A DNA stretch of 64,000 nt from Liberibacter crescens BT-1 (GCF_000325745.1 NC_019907.1:950001-1014000), one strand, 5' to 3'. Positions 54,011 to 64,000 are shown, counted from the first letter of the stretch. The notes: generated by a model from the letters alone, not told the origin. Made by a program: numbers and translations.

Positions 54011-55390
54011 ATGAAAAAATTCTTTCCTTTTTCTTTGAATGCTCTTGGACTAGCAATGCAAAGGCATCGTGCTCTGATTCAAGGTATTCAATGGATTATG
54101 GTTATAGTCTATCTTCTGCTCATTATCATACCTGCATGGATGGATCTACCAAAGCGTGAAGCACAAATACTAAATAACCTTGTTCTTTTTGCCCAGTTTG
54201 TATTCTGGGGCATTTGGTGGCCTTTTGTTATTTTATCAATGCTATTTTTAGGTCGGATATGGTGCGGTGTCTTTTGTCCAGAAGGTGCACTTTCTGAATG
54301 GACAAGCAGATGGGCAGGTCTTAACAAAACCATTCCTCGCTGGCTTAAATGGCGCGGTTGGCCAGCAGTTTCATTTGTTATCATGACACTTTACGCCCAA
54401 CTGGTCAGTGTTTTCGACTACGCACAGCCTACCCTTTTTATTCTTGGGGGTTCAACCGTTGCAGCAATAATCATTGGATTTTTTTTTGGTCGTGGTACAC
54501 GTGTCTGGTGCCGCTCTCTTTGCCCAGTAAATGGTGTTTTCAATCTTTTATCAAGGCTTTCACCGATAAGTTTTAAAACTAATCCAGAAGCCTGGGAGCG
54601 TTATAATGGATTAAAGTTGCCTGTTCATTGTCCTCCGATGCTCAATATACATCAACTGAACGGCGTTTCAGCTTGCCACATGTGCGGACATTGTGCTGGT
54701 TACCGCGATGCAGTGTCTCTCCAGTCACGTTCTTTCAATGAGGAAATTCTAGAACACGGTGCAAAAAAAAATAACATCTGGGAACTACGCCTTCTACTGT
54801 ATGGTATGATAGGAGTAGCAATTGGTGCCTTTACATGGTCTGCGAGTCCGTGGTTTGTTCAACTCAAGTTGGTAATTGCGAAATGGCTTGTCGATTATAA
54901 TATTTTATGGCCACTGGATGCTACAGCACCTTGGTGGATACTCACCAATTATCCAGAAAACAATGACTCTTTTACTTGGCTTGATGGTTTCTGTATCAGT
55001 TTTTACATCCTAGGAAACGGCCTGGTATTTGGTCTCTTCCTGAGTGCTATTCTTAATTTTATCGCTCAATTCTGTCATAAAACGACTCCATTTAAATATC
55101 ATCTTGCGCAGGCTTTTTTACCAATCAGTGCAGCGGGGCTTTTTCTTGGGCTATCAGCAACAACTGTAAAATTATTACAATATAATGGTATTACATTTAT
55201 ATGGCTAGACAATATTCGCATCATAATCTTAGCTGGAGCAAGCCTTTGGAGCCTTTATCTTGCTGCCCGAATTATTGCACTTTATCAAAAACATATTCAT
55301 AAATGGATCTTCAGTTTCTTACTTTTCAGTCTTGCACTCATACCAATTATCAGCTCATGGTGGCTCATGTTTTGGGGATGGAATATGTAA
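54011..55390 (+). CDS. ftrD: FtrD, membrane polyferredoxin-like 4Fe-4S protein
   Basis: 459 residues with about eight membrane helices. NapH-like N-terminal part with GRIWCGVFCPEGALSEW and RVWCRSLCPVNGVFNLLS (CxxxCP motifs), then a cysteine cluster around ACHMCGHCAGYRDAVSLQSR. In the FtrABCD system it is proposed to accept electrons from the FtrB oxidation step. End of the operon; the following 194 bp before polA is AT-rich with no gene. Confidence 0.88.
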   Translation: MKKFFPFSLNALGLAMQRHRALIQGIQWIMVIVYLLLIIIPAWMDLPKREAQILNNLVLFAQFVFWGIWWPFVILSMLFLGRIWCGVFCPEGALSEWTSRWAGLNKTIPRWLKWRGWPAVSFVIMTLYAQLVSVFDYAQPTLFILGGSTVAAIIIGFFFGRGTRVWCRSLCPVNGVFNLLSRLSPISFKTNPEAWERYNGLKLPVHCPPMLNIHQLNGVSACHMCGHCAGYRDAVSLQSRSFNEEILEHGAKKNNIWELRLLLYGMIGVAIGAFTWSASPWFVQLKLVIAKWLVDYNILWPLDATAPWWILTNYPENNDSFTWLDGFCISFYILGNGLVFGLFLSAILNFIAQFCHKTTPFKYHLAQAFLPISAAGLFLGLSATTVKLLQYNGITFIWLDNIRIIILAGASLWSLYLAARIIALYQKHIHKWIFSFLLFSLALIPIISSWWLMFWGWNM

Positions 55391-55584
55391 CTTGGTATAT
55401 TGATATTCATTGCATTTAATGCCTTAAATAGCTATACTTTTATGTAAAGATATCATACACAACTTTTTTATAAAAAATTGTAAAATCATTTACATTAGAA
55501 ATTTTTGTAAATGATCTCATAAACCAAAAACATAAAACCAGTATTTTAATATACTTAAACATATGTTAAACTTTAAAATTATCT

Positions 55585-58521
55585 ATGCAAAAAGGTGATC
55601 ATCTCTTTCTTATTGATGCGTCGGGTTTTATATTCCGAGCTTTTTATGCTATGCCACCACTTCATCGTAAAGCAGATGGATTACCCGTTAATGCAGTTTC
55701 CGGTTTTTGTAATATGATCTGGAAGCTCTTAAAAGACGCTCGAAATACAGAAATTTCTATTACACCATCACATTTTGCTATCATTTTTGATCATCCTGCC
55801 AAAACTTTTAGGAATGTTTTATATGAAGGATATAAAACCAATCGTTCTGCGGCCCCTGAAGAACTCATAATTCAATTCCCTCTTATTCGGTTAGCAACAC
55901 AAGCTTTTAGTCTTCCTTCTATTGAAATTGAAGGATTCGAAGCGGATGATATTATTGCCAGTTATACACGTGCTGCTGAAAAAGAAGGTGCAGAGATAAC
56001 CATAGTTTCGTCCGATAAAGATTTGATGCAGTTAGTCAGCCCTTCTGTTTCTTTATATGATACTCTTAAAAATAAACGTATCGGGATTGATGATGTTTTA
56101 AAAAAATGGGGGGTACCTCCAGAAAAAATGATTTGCTTACAGGCATTAACCGGGGATTCTATTGATAATATTCCTGGTATCCCGGGTATAGGCCCTAAGA
56201 CAGCTGCCTTGTTACTTGAAGAATATGGTAATCTTGATAATATTTTATTACAAGCTCATACCATGAAACCGTCTAAAAGACGGGACGCACTTATAGAACA
56301 CGCTAATATGGCTCGTCTTTCTCGAGAGCTTGTAACGCTGCGTACTGACCTTCCCCTTCCAATACCACTTAATGAAATACTATTACATCCTCAAGAAGGT
56401 TCTCAACTTATTGCTTTTCTTAAAGCAATGGAATTAAATGCACTTATAAAGCATGTTGCTAAAGTATGTGACTGTGATGCTTCACTCATTGAAGCAGCTG
56501 ATGTAGATCCAGGAGAAACCTGGCGTAAAAAAAATGATGAGCATAATTCTCCTAACACTGAAGTTTCATCTATTTCTGACAGAAAAATATTCACACCTCA
56601 GTCACTGGTAATAGAACGCTCTAAGAGCTTTAAACAATTAAAAACAGAAGATACATTTTCCTGTCAGCAGATTATTGATATTAATAACTTCAAAACTTGG
56701 ATTCATAGAATACGGGATAATGGAATTGTTGGTTTCAAAGTCATCACTGATAAAATGGATATTTTAAATTCTAAACTCGTGGGATTTTCATTCGCTATGA
56801 AAGAAAAAACCATTCCATTATCACAAATACAGATTTCGGCAATTTATATACCACTGAATACACACAATACACCTGAGATCATAGAAGATGAATCAGCTTC
56901 AAAATTGTATATTCCTAATGAATTAGCACTGTCCTATCTTAAAGAACTGCTAGAAGATCCTTCTATTCTTAAAATTGGTCACAATATAAAATATGATATT
57001 ATTGTGATGAAACGCTACGGGATTGATATTTGCAGCTTTGATGACACAATGCTTATGTCTTATGTATTAGACTCTGGACGTTCTGATCATAATTTAAAAA
57101 CACTTTCTAAAAAATGGCTAGACCATATTCCTATAAACTACAAAGACCTTACTGGAACAGGAAAACTGCTGACTACTTTTGATAAACTACCCATATCACA
57201 AGTTAAAGAATACGCTGCCGAATGCTGTGATATAAATCTAAAATTGTGGATGCTCCTTAAGCAAAGGCTTGTCGCTGAAGGTTTGTTATCTGTATACGAA
57301 CGGCTAGAACGGCCAATGGTAACAGTCCTGGGAGAAATGGAAACAAATGGTATATATGTAAACCAAGAAATTCTTTTGCAACTTTCTCATGAATTACTAC
57401 AAGAAAGTATGATTTTAGAAAAAAAAATACATGCTCTTGCCGGTGAAAATTTTAATATTGCATCACCGAAACAACTGAGTAACATTTTATTTACAAAAAT
57501 TGGATTGTCCAGTGGATTTAAAACGAAAACAGGACAAAAATCAACATCAGCCCAAGCTCTTGAAAAGATGAAGTTTGATGAAAATATCCTGTTACCAATG
57601 ATTCTTGAATGGCGTCAACTGTCCAAACTCAGATCAACGTATACAGACGCTCTTCCTCACTATATTAACAAAAACACGCATCGAATTCATACTCATTATT
57701 CTTTAGCAGCTACAACAACTGGACGTCTTTCTTCTTCAGAACCAAATCTCCAAAATATTCCAGTACGAAACGCTTTGGGCCGTAAAATTCGTAAAGCTTT
57801 TATCGCTCCCCATGGAAAAAAGTTGATTTCTGCTGACTATAGCCAAATTGAATTACGTGTTTTAGCGCATATTGCACATGTTTCAGAACTTTGTCAGGCC
57901 TTCGCTGATGGGATAGACATTCATGCAATGATAGCATCTGAAGTTTTTAATATACCTTTAAAAGAAATGTCAATTGATGTACGTCGCCGTGCCAAAGCCA
58001 TTAATTTTGGTATCATTTATGGAATTTCATCCTTCATGCTAGCCAATCAATTAGCTATTTCACGCTCTGAAGCTTCAGAATATATTGAACTCTACTTTAA
58101 GCGTTTTCCAGGAATACGTGACTATATTGAAACAACAAAAGCCTTTGTTCATCAGCACGGCTATGTAGAAACCATCTTTGGACGCCGAATATATTACCCG
58201 GAAATAAACGCACGCAAAGCATCAATTCGTCAATTTAATGAACGTGCAGCTATTAACGCACCTATACAAGGCTCAGCAGCAGACATCATCCGAAGAGCCA
58301 TGATTCGTATGAAAAAAGATTTCATCCATCATAATATTTCAGCACAAATGTTGCTCCAGGTACATGATGAACTCGTTTTTGAAGTAAAAGAAGAGGAAGT
58401 TATTAAAAGTATACCCATTATATCTAAAGCCATGGAAAACGCTCCCTTTCCTAAACTAAACTTAATAGTACCTCTTAAAGTAGACATAAGAGCCGGTTAT
58501 AATTGGGAAGAAGCGCATTGA
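55585..58521 (+). CDS. polA: DNA polymerase I, with degenerate proofreading domain
   Basis: 978 residues. The 5' nuclease domain (about 1-290) has LFLIDASGFIFRAFYAMPPL and EGFEADDIIASY. The polymerase domain has motif A SADYSQIELRVLAH, motif B RRRAKAINFGIIYGIS and motif C LQVHDELVFEV, all intact. The 3'-5' exonuclease domain (about 360-570) is altered: Exo I reads GFKVITD where DxE is expected (K385, I387), Exo III reads YAAECCD where YAAED is expected (C547). Exo II GHNIKYD keeps D471. Three of four metal-binding acids are gone, so proofreading is probably absent while repair synthesis and primer removal should remain. Confidence 0.96.
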   Translation: MQKGDHLFLIDASGFIFRAFYAMPPLHRKADGLPVNAVSGFCNMIWKLLKDARNTEISITPSHFAIIFDHPAKTFRNVLYEGYKTNRSAAPEELIIQFPLIRLATQAFSLPSIEIEGFEADDIIASYTRAAEKEGAEITIVSSDKDLMQLVSPSVSLYDTLKNKRIGIDDVLKKWGVPPEKMICLQALTGDSIDNIPGIPGIGPKTAALLLEEYGNLDNILLQAHTMKPSKRRDALIEHANMARLSRELVTLRTDLPLPIPLNEILLHPQEGSQLIAFLKAMELNALIKHVAKVCDCDASLIEAADVDPGETWRKKNDEHNSPNTEVSSISDRKIFTPQSLVIERSKSFKQLKTEDTFSCQQIIDINNFKTWIHRIRDNGIVGFKVITDKMDILNSKLVGFSFAMKEKTIPLSQIQISAIYIPLNTHNTPEIIEDESASKLYIPNELALSYLKELLEDPSILKIGHNIKYDIIVMKRYGIDICSFDDTMLMSYVLDSGRSDHNLKTLSKKWLDHIPINYKDLTGTGKLLTTFDKLPISQVKEYAAECCDINLKLWMLLKQRLVAEGLLSVYERLERPMVTVLGEMETNGIYVNQEILLQLSHELLQESMILEKKIHALAGENFNIASPKQLSNILFTKIGLSSGFKTKTGQKSTSAQALEKMKFDENILLPMILEWRQLSKLRSTYTDALPHYINKNTHRIHTHYSLAATTTGRLSSSEPNLQNIPVRNALGRKIRKAFIAPHGKKLISADYSQIELRVLAHIAHVSELCQAFADGIDIHAMIASEVFNIPLKEMSIDVRRRAKAINFGIIYGISSFMLANQLAISRSEASEYIELYFKRFPGIRDYIETTKAFVHQHGYVETIFGRRIYYPEINARKASIRQFNERAAINAPIQGSAADIIRRAMIRMKKDFIHHNISAQMLLQVHDELVFEVKEEEVIKSIPIISKAMENAPFPKLNLIVPLKVDIRAGYNWEEAH

Positions 58522-58763
58522 GCTTAATTTGAATACATACTACGTTATAATTATATTATAAACCATTGATTTCATTTTATTTTTCTACCTTTGACTGTAT
58601 ATTTAAGAGAATACACCGAAGTTATTTATCTCCACAGCATTTATAGAAATTTGTGTTGATTTAATAAGTGCCTTCCTAATTTTAATTTTACAATTAAAAG
58701 ACATAAAAAACAAATTCATATCCCTTTTTTCAAACTTTAGAAAAATAAAGGAAAAAATTTCTC
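58522..58763. other. Gap between polA and the flagellar cluster
   Basis: 240 bp, AT-rich, between convergent genes. No clear strong terminator hairpin or gene seen. Confidence 0.35.
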
Positions 58764-59294
58764 TTATGGTGATGCTGTGTTAAAATTTTCTGATTCTGAA
58801 AATTTTAATAGCTTTATTCTCCTGTACTTAGAACGGCTAGAATTATGGCGTATGGAAGCCTTTGGGAAATAATCAATCTTATCAATGAAAACACGTAATA
58901 ATACATCGGTTCCAAATTGAGAATTTAACCCTTCTTTTACTTCCTTACGAAAATTTTCGAGATCAAACTCTTTAAGTTTCTGTATATTAATTACAGAAGA
59001 ACCAATAAGGAGTGTATACAAATGATCAGTAATCATTTCTTTCAAAAAAAAATTGATTTTCTTAGCTTTATCTTTCTCTATCATAAAAGATAATTGCACT
59101 ACAAAATAAGCCTGAACATCTCCTTCAGAAATCACAGGAACAGAAACCTGCTCGCTTTTTAGTATTTCCGACATTTTTATACCAATATCTTCTGATTCAT
59201 TAGGCTTATCAGGAACTGACATGTATAAAACAACATAGACAGTTGCCAATGTTACTATAGAAACCCATAGTCCAATTAAGAAAGTTCTTATCAT
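58764..59294 (-). CDS. Membrane-anchored protein of the flagellar cluster (FliL-like layout)
   Basis: 176 residues. One N-terminal membrane helix (FLIGLWVSIVTLATVYVVLYM), then a periplasmic domain with GDVQAYFVVQLSFMIEKD, FLKEMITDHLYTLLIGSSVI and VLLRVFIDKIDYFPK. The single anchor plus a domain ending in an interface-like strand is the layout of FliL-type proteins, but the sequence is not close enough to name. It is last in the minus-strand cluster after the FlgN-like gene (21 bp). Confidence 0.6.
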   Translation of the reverse strand: MIRTFLIGLWVSIVTLATVYVVLYMSVPDKPNESEDIGIKMSEILKSEQVSVPVISEGDVQAYFVVQLSFMIEKDKAKKINFFLKEMITDHLYTLLIGSSVINIQKLKEFDLENFRKEVKEGLNSQFGTDVLLRVFIDKIDYFPKASIRHNSSRSKYRRIKLLKFSESENFNTASP

Positions 59295-59315
59295 ATGTGA
59301 TAAAATCCCAGAGGC

Positions 59316-59699
59316 TCACTTGTTAGAGTAAGTGCCATCAGTATCCATATTTTTCATTGTATTTTTTAATAAATTAGCCATAGTCCGGGCAGCTTCAAGG
59401 CAAGCTTCTAAATGGCAAGCATTGAATGTTAATTTTTCATGCACCTCACGTAATTTCTGAATACTGACGGGAGATAATTTTTCAGTATCAAGATCCTGGA
59501 ACAACATAGATAATTCATATAAACAACGTCCTTTATTATTATTAGAAACATCAATATTAAATTGAGGGTTTTTACCAAGACTTTTATTTTCATTATCTAT
59601 GATTTCTATAATACGATCAGATAATATACGAATACGATAATCTTGTGCCGTAGATTCTGTCATTTCTAATGCATTCACATTGATATTAATATTAGTCAC
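59316..59699 (-). CDS. FlgN-like flagellar export chaperone
   Basis: 127 residues, almost all helical: RIRILSDRIIEIIDNENKSL, then GRCLYELSMLFQDLDTEKLS and LEACLEAARTMANLLKNTMK, ending MDTDGTYS. This is the FlgN-type pattern seen in rhizobial flagellar loci, where the C-terminal D.DGTY is recurrent. It would hold hook-junction proteins for export. Its ATG overlaps the last base of the rod-binding gene's stop. Confidence 0.7.
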   Translation of the reverse strand: MTNININVNALEMTESTAQDYRIRILSDRIIEIIDNENKSLGKNPQFNIDVSNNNKGRCLYELSMLFQDLDTEKLSPVSIQKLREVHEKLTFNACHLEACLEAARTMANLLKNTMKNMDTDGTYSNK

Positions 59700-60037
59700 T
59701 ATATTTCCCTATCAGCAATCACAGTAGTTTTATTTTTCTGATCAAGATAGGCTTGGGAGGCAAGTCCCACTCCACCCTTAAGTGAGATCGCTGTACCAAT
59801 ATGTTGTGAAAGCAAATCTTTTAAGAAGTCCCCAGCAAAACCTTTTCCAAAAGGTTCGACCATTTTCTGTGGTAAAATAGATTTAATAAAACATTGAAGC
59901 ACTAAAGATTCAAACTTGTTATAAATTTCTGGAATTTCCTCTACTTGATTTTTAGGAAATTTTATAGCAGGAAAACTCTGATCAAGATGACGACCTTTTG
60001 TCAAAAAACTAAGATCTCGTGTCTCTAAAACCTTCAT
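59699..60037 (-). CDS. Rod-binding protein, FlgJ N-terminal domain type
   Basis: 112 residues with IPEIYNKFESLVLQCFIKSILPQ, FGKGFAGDFLKDLLSQHIGTAI and GGVGLASQAYL, which match the rod-binding (FlgJ-N) domain. The muramidase domain found in enterobacterial FlgJ is absent, as usual in alphaproteobacteria. It would cap or assemble the flagellar rod in the periplasm. It sits between a FliJ-like gene and the FlgN-like gene. Confidence 0.82.
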   Translation of the reverse strand: MKVLETRDLSFLTKGRHLDQSFPAIKFPKNQVEEIPEIYNKFESLVLQCFIKSILPQKMVEPFGKGFAGDFLKDLLSQHIGTAISLKGGVGLASQAYLDQKNKTTVIADREI

Positions 60038-60079
60038 ATAACATATCCTTCTTTTGCAAAGATATATTTATTATGAATG

Positions 60080-60487
60080 TTAAAGCTTGCTAGAGGCTGG
60101 AGTCACAAGAAAATTATGTTCTATGTAACCTTGAATATTCTCTTCCTCAATCTCTATTTCTTCTAAAGCTTGAGCTACTTCTGCCCGCTCATTTAAGTGT
60201 TTAATTTTGAGCTTTTCAGATAGAAGACACGATTCCTGAACCTCTTGTAGATGCGTCAACTGTTGTTGAGTTTCCAGTAAACGTTGATAAAAACGAGAAT
60301 ACTGAGAAAGAAAAGAAGCATGTATTGGTAATCCAGAAGTCATTGCTGTCATTACAACTTTCATTAAACTCTCTGTTTGCATACGCTTGTATAAAGTATC
60401 CGCAAGATTGTTCTCTGTTATTTTTTTTAAACAACCTTGTACATTAGCCATTCGACGTAATCTCTTGGAATAAAAAACTTTAGTCAT
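60080..60487 (-). CDS. Coiled-coil flagellar protein, possibly FliJ-like
   Basis: 135 residues. Predicted coiled coil in the C-terminal half (YQRLLETQQQLTHLQEVQES, then KIKHLNERAEVAQALEEIEI). The basic N-terminus KVFYSKRLRRMANVQG and overall layout recall FliJ, the soluble stalk-like component of the type III export ATPase, though sequence evidence is weak. It is 15 bp after fliR in the same direction, so its place is within the export gene cluster. Confidence 0.55.
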   Translation of the reverse strand: MTKVFYSKRLRRMANVQGCLKKITENNLADTLYKRMQTESLMKVVMTAMTSGLPIHASFLSQYSRFYQRLLETQQQLTHLQEVQESCLLSEKLKIKHLNERAEVAQALEEIEIEEENIQGYIEHNFLVTPASSKL

Positions 60488-60502
60488 AAAAATTTACTTT
60501 CT

Positions 60503-61246
60503 TCAAAAGATAATCCTAAAAGAATGCACAAATTGATGTAAAAAAAATGATATTGATAAATATAAAAGAAAAAAGCCTATTCCTAACATGACAGGTAAAG
60601 ATATAATGTACAAGAAAACTTGTGGAACCAGTTTATTAAGAAGTCCAACACTTATATTAAATATCAAATTAAATATGATAAAAGGACTAGATAAGCGTAA
60701 CATAATATAAAATGTTTCCTGGAACACATTAACAAAAGTAACAAGATTAATACGGGAACTTATTTCTCCGCCTACAGGAATAACACTATAAGATTGTACA
60801 AGTGCATACAAAATGTCGTGATGGAAATCCATTGCAAGAAGCATAAGTAAACCTGTAATACCAATGAAAACTGCAACAGGCATTCCTACAGTGTTTTCAG
60901 AAATATCAATTCCTGATGCAACATTTAAACCTATCATTGTAGAAATAATTGTCCCGGAGAATTGTAATCCCAGTGCATATATACGTGTAACAATCCCGTA
61001 TGCACTGCCTATCAATATTTCAATTACTATTAACAATATATAAGCAGGACCCAATCCAGAAACATTAGGATAAACGACATCCCATAAAAATGGGAGTATA
61101 ATTATAGAAAACGCAATCGAAAAATATAAACGAACTTGTACAGGTATACACGCTGCTGAAAATCCTGGTAGAAACATGATACAACTACCTATGCGACAAA
61201 AAACCAGAAAAACAGATAAAATTTCCTTATGAAGATGAGATATCAT
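60503..61246 (-). CDS. fliR: FliR, flagellar export gate protein
   Basis: 247 residues, about six membrane helices: [20 protein letters not shown] at the N-terminus, [20 protein letters not shown], and [21 protein letters not shown], all typical of FliR/SpaR proteins. It forms the export gate with FliP and FliQ in the inner membrane. It overlaps flhA by 4 bp (ATGA), so it is translated together. Confidence 0.93.
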   Translation of the reverse strand: MISHLHKEILSVFLVFCRIGSCIMFLPGFSAACIPVQVRLYFSIAFSIIILPFLWDVVYPNVSGLGPAYILLIVIEILIGSAYGIVTRIYALGLQFSGTIISTMIGLNVASGIDISENTVGMPVAVFIGITGLLMLLAMDFHHDILYALVQSYSVIPVGGEISSRINLVTFVNVFQETFYIMLRLSSPFIIFNLIFNISVGLLNKLVPQVFLYIISLPVMLGIGFFLLYLSISFFLHQFVHSFRIIF

Positions 61247-63324
61247 GAAATAGAGCCAAGTATCTTTATTTCTATACCTTTAGCGATTTCCATATGAGAA
61301 AGTACTGGCAAAGAAGGGAACATGCGTTCAAGGATCATACGAATATAGGTGCGACTCTCTGGTGATGTCACAATAACAAAAGGTAATCCCCTATCAATAT
61401 ATTCACGAATAACCACTTTAGCTTGGTCAGAAAACTCTTCAATAGAACGCGGATCAATATTGAAGTCCATAACATCCCCTTTTGAATCCCGCTTTAATGC
61501 TTGATGAAAGACCATATCCCAATGGCTTCCTAATCTAAGGATACGCAACACACCATCATCCAAAAAATCACCGCAAAGCTGCTGAGCTATCCGAATACGA
61601 ACATGCTCTACAATTTGTTCTGTCTTCCGTACATGGGGCATTAATTCAGCAATAATTTCTAAAATTAAATGCAAATTACGTATAGAAACACGCTCAGACA
61701 GCAATGCCTTGAGAACTGCCTGAATTCCAGAATATGATATATGAGAAGAACTTATCTCTTCAGCCAGTTTTTTATACTCTGGATCCAATTGATCAATCAA
61801 CATTCTAACATCTTTGTATGAAAGAAGCTGAGATAAATTATTACGAATAACTTCACTAAGATGCGTTAACATGACAGAGGTATTATCAATAGGCTGAAAT
61901 CCCTCACGCCGTATATCCTCTGAAAAAGTTTCTAAATAAGAAATAGCAGGAATATTAAAAGCGGGTTCACGAATCTCTTCTCCTGGAAAACTCGGTTTCT
62001 CTCCTGAACCAACGATAACCAATATTTCTCCAATACGAAGATTACTGGATGCAACTGTAGTCCCATGAATACGAATCTGATAACTCTTTTCTGGTAAGGA
62101 AATATCATTTGTTACCTTAATATCCGGGATAATAAATCCATACTGTTGGGCAAATTTTTTGCGCATCTTACCAACACGAAAGAGAAGTTCCTGCTGCGAA
62201 GAAAGAAAAAAAGTTGAAAGCATACTACCAAAAACCAGTTCAATTCCTGATACTCTTAACGCTGACTTTATTGAATCTTTATCTTCTTCTTGAGTTTTTC
62301 TTTCTTTTTTCTTAGAAATCTGAGAGGATTTATTCATTTCAATCCTATATGGAATATACCAACTTCCTAAAACAAATAAGCTTCCTAATATTAAAAATGG
62401 CATCGCTGGCAAACCAGGAATAAAAGCCATCACACCCATAAGAATTGCAGAAACTATCAATGCACGTGGATAACCAGAGAGTTGATCAACAACAGCTTTA
62501 TTCGTAGAACCACTTAAAGTTGTACGTGATACTAAAAGACCCGCTGCCAAAGAGATAATCAAGGCAGGAACCTGTGATACAAGACCATCTCCTACTGATA
62601 ATCTTACAAAGACATCGGCTGCTTGACTAATAGGCATATCATGCCGAAAATAACCAATAAGAATACCACCTAAAATATTTATCCCTGTAATAATAAGAGC
62701 AGCAATAGCATCCCCACGAACAAATTTTGAGGCTCCATCCATTGCTCCGAAAAAAGAACTTTCTTTTTCAAGTTCTTTACGTCGCTGCTGCGCTACACTT
62801 TCATCGATTAAACCTGATGAAAGATCAGCATCAATAGACATCTGCTTTCCAGGAATAGCATCCAAAGTGAACCGAGCTCCAACTTCTGCAATACGAGTTG
62901 CACCTTTCGTAATAACAATAAAATTAATCGTAATTAAAATCATAAAAACGACTAATCCAATAACAAAATCTCCTGACATCACTAAAAAGGAAAAACCAGA
63001 CACTACTCTACTCACTGCATCATACCCTTCATTACCATGCGATAAAATGGCACGTGTTGTAGCTATGTTTAATGCTAAACGTATAATAGTAGAAAGCAAA
63101 AGCACTGTTGGAAATGAAGAAAATTCCAATGGTCTCTCAACCCATAGAGAAACCATTAAGATAAGGACTGATAAAGCTATGGAAAAAGCTAATCCTATAT
63201 CAATAAGGAATGAAGGTATAGGTAAAAACAAAATACATATAACAAAAATAATACCTAGAGCAAAAACAATATCTTGATTATTTTTATTGATCTTCAAAAA
63301 AGCGCTAACAAGCGATTGAAACAT
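61243..63324 (-). CDS. flhA: FlhA, flagellar export gate protein
   Basis: 693 residues. The N-terminal half has eight membrane helices with [21 protein letters not shown]-like start and the conserved FHIPEP-type region [26 protein letters not shown] between helices. The cytoplasmic half carries the nonameric ring domain ([20 protein letters not shown], then [20 protein letters not shown]). It is the core of the proton-driven export gate. RBS region GAGGTATAAAAA precedes ATG 63324. fliQ is 101 bp upstream, fliR overlaps downstream. Confidence 0.95.
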   Translation of the reverse strand: MFQSLVSAFLKINKNNQDIVFALGIIFVICILFLPIPSFLIDIGLAFSIALSVLILMVSLWVERPLEFSSFPTVLLLSTIIRLALNIATTRAILSHGNEGYDAVSRVVSGFSFLVMSGDFVIGLVVFMILITINFIVITKGATRIAEVGARFTLDAIPGKQMSIDADLSSGLIDESVAQQRRKELEKESSFFGAMDGASKFVRGDAIAALIITGINILGGILIGYFRHDMPISQAADVFVRLSVGDGLVSQVPALIISLAAGLLVSRTTLSGSTNKAVVDQLSGYPRALIVSAILMGVMAFIPGLPAMPFLILGSLFVLGSWYIPYRIEMNKSSQISKKKERKTQEEDKDSIKSALRVSGIELVFGSMLSTFFLSSQQELLFRVGKMRKKFAQQYGFIIPDIKVTNDISLPEKSYQIRIHGTTVASSNLRIGEILVIVGSGEKPSFPGEEIREPAFNIPAISYLETFSEDIRREGFQPIDNTSVMLTHLSEVIRNNLSQLLSYKDVRMLIDQLDPEYKKLAEEISSSHISYSGIQAVLKALLSERVSIRNLHLILEIIAELMPHVRKTEQIVEHVRIRIAQQLCGDFLDDGVLRILRLGSHWDMVFHQALKRDSKGDVMDFNIDPRSIEEFSDQAKVVIREYIDRGLPFVIVTSPESRTYIRMILERMFPSLPVLSHMEIAKGIEIKILGSIS

Positions 63325-63425
63325 ATTTTTTATACCTCTTCATGAGGGAAGGTATGTCCTGTAAAATAGATTACAGGAATAAAGATTAGAATGATAAACG
63401 ATCAATCTTGTGTAAAATTATCTTA

Positions 63426-63692
63426 TTAAAATCCTGATTGAATCCATGAAAAAATAAGATTTGTAAAAAGAGATATCTGTCCGCCAATAAAAGGAGAAAA
63501 AACAAAAAGAGATAGCAAAACCGCAACAATTTTAGGAATAAAAGTAAGGGTCATTTCCTGTATTTGAGTTAATGCTTGAAAAAAAGCTACCAAAAGCCCT
63601 ATAATCATTGCAGATAAAAGTACAGGGGAACTTGCAATTAAAATCGTCCATATTGCCGTTTGGGCAATTTCTAAAACATCTACCTCATTCAT
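63426..63692 (-). CDS. fliQ: FliQ, flagellar export gate protein
   Basis: 88 residues with two membrane helices: AIWTILIASSPVLLSAMIIG, GLLVAFFQALTQIQEMTLTF (with the family's QALTQIQE motif), then PKIVAVLLSLFVFSPFIGG. It is one of the small inner-membrane subunits of the FliPQR export gate. It lies 52 bp after flgD and before flhA, the rhizobial order flgD-fliQ-flhA-fliR. Confidence 0.94.
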   Translation of the reverse strand: MNEVDVLEIAQTAIWTILIASSPVLLSAMIIGLLVAFFQALTQIQEMTLTFIPKIVAVLLSLFVFSPFIGGQISLFTNLIFSWIQSGF

Positions 63693-63744
63693 TTAAAATA
63701 ATCTCAAACTGGAAAAATACAGCCTCATTAAGAAAAAAATTGCA

Positions 63745-64000
63745 CTAATTAGAAAGAACAATTCCTATCTCAACAGGAATTTTCTGATGATCAGAGGTCA
63801 AAGCCACTAACCCTGAAGGAGTCAATTCCACAGAAGAAATAACTCCTTTCTTAACTCCGTCCAGCCCAATAATTTTTTTACCAATATAGCTCGCAGCTTG
63901 TGCAAGACGGTTACTATTCAGCAATTCTTGCAAATTAGAATTAACTTTTATGCTCTCTTCTACTTGAGAAAAAACAGCAAGTTGTGCTATCTGCTCACTA
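63745..64000 (-). CDS. flgD: FlgD, flagellar hook capping protein (partial)
   Basis: The frame runs off the window end and begins inside the gene. It reads SEQIAQLAVFSQVEESIKVN, the FlgD signature region, then LQELLNSNRLAQAASYIGKK, IIGLDGVKKGVISSVEL and ends KIPVEIGIVLSN. FlgD caps the growing hook so that FlgE can polymerise. As in other Rhizobiales, this form is short, lacking the C-terminal FlgD Ig-like extension. An internal TTG at 63933 is not the true start. Confidence 0.88.
   Translation of the reverse strand, partial: SEQIAQLAVFSQVEESIKVNSNLQELLNSNRLAQAASYIGKKIIGLDGVKKGVISSVELTPSGLVALTSDHQKIPVEIGIVLSN

Overview
The window looks like a low-GC, reduced alphaproteobacterial chromosome of the order Rhizobiales. 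Several gene blocks keep rhizobial order: cysteine desulfurase-sufB-sufC-sufD; clpS-clpA; tRNA-Pro / NDUFS4-like subunit / tRNA-Arg; aapJQMP; accB-accC-aat; rplM-rpsI; and flgD-fliQ-flhA-fliR with accessory flagellar genes. High AT content, AT-rich gaps and several decayed genes suggest a host-associated lineage. A Liberibacter-like bacterium, of the Liberibacter crescens kind, is my best guess. This is inferred from memory of gene order and not from a database search.

Layout. 1-4.1 kb: suf Fe-S assembly genes on the minus strand, with a frameshifted desulfurase. 4.3-10.7 kb: alpha/beta hydrolases, ClpA/ClpS, DUF3126, a zinc-finger protein and an FAD monooxygenase. 11.1-15.4 kb: a general amino-acid ABC importer (AapJQMP). 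15.6-16.2 kb: tRNA-Pro(UGG), an NDUFS4-like protein and tRNA-Arg(UCU). 16.15-29.74 kb: a defective prophage integrated in the 3' end of tRNA-Arg. 30.7-33.2 kb: biotin carboxyl carrier, biotin carboxylase and Leu/Phe-tRNA protein transferase. 33.3-38.5 kb: HU, Lon, ClpX and ClpP. 39.5-40.5 kb: ribosomal proteins L13 and S9. 40.8-51.9 kb: ornithine decarboxylase, a Ni/Co efflux pair, PPi-phosphofructokinase, a sensor kinase, LipB, Tgt and QueA. 52.1-55.4 kb: an FtrABCD-type ferrous iron importer behind a palindromic operator. 55.6-58.5 kb: DNA polymerase I. 58.8-64.0 kb: flagellar export and basal-body genes.

The prophage has an integrase next to attR. It has a Cro-like/CI-like switch with three operator-like half-palindromes, and a second promoter 5 kb away carrying the same type of operator. 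It also has replication genes (DUF1376 type), NinB, a lysis cassette (endolysin with a C-terminal membrane domain, a spanin-like protein, a papain-like protease) and cell-surface cargo (O-acyltransferase, outer-membrane beta-barrel). No capsid or tail genes are present, only a possible terminase scrap. Many of its genes carry single-base indels.

Functional links. Aat, ClpS and ClpA together give a complete bacterial N-degron pathway. Lon, ClpX and ClpP form a protease block. LipB, suf and ftr genes link iron uptake, Fe-S assembly and lipoylation. I found no clear undescribed defence system. The most unusual items are the loss of three of four proofreading residues in PolA, the shared operator family in the prophage, a C4-like structured RNA candidate, a start-stop-coupled leader peptide before the acyltransferase, and two decayed copies of an unknown small gene outside the prophage.
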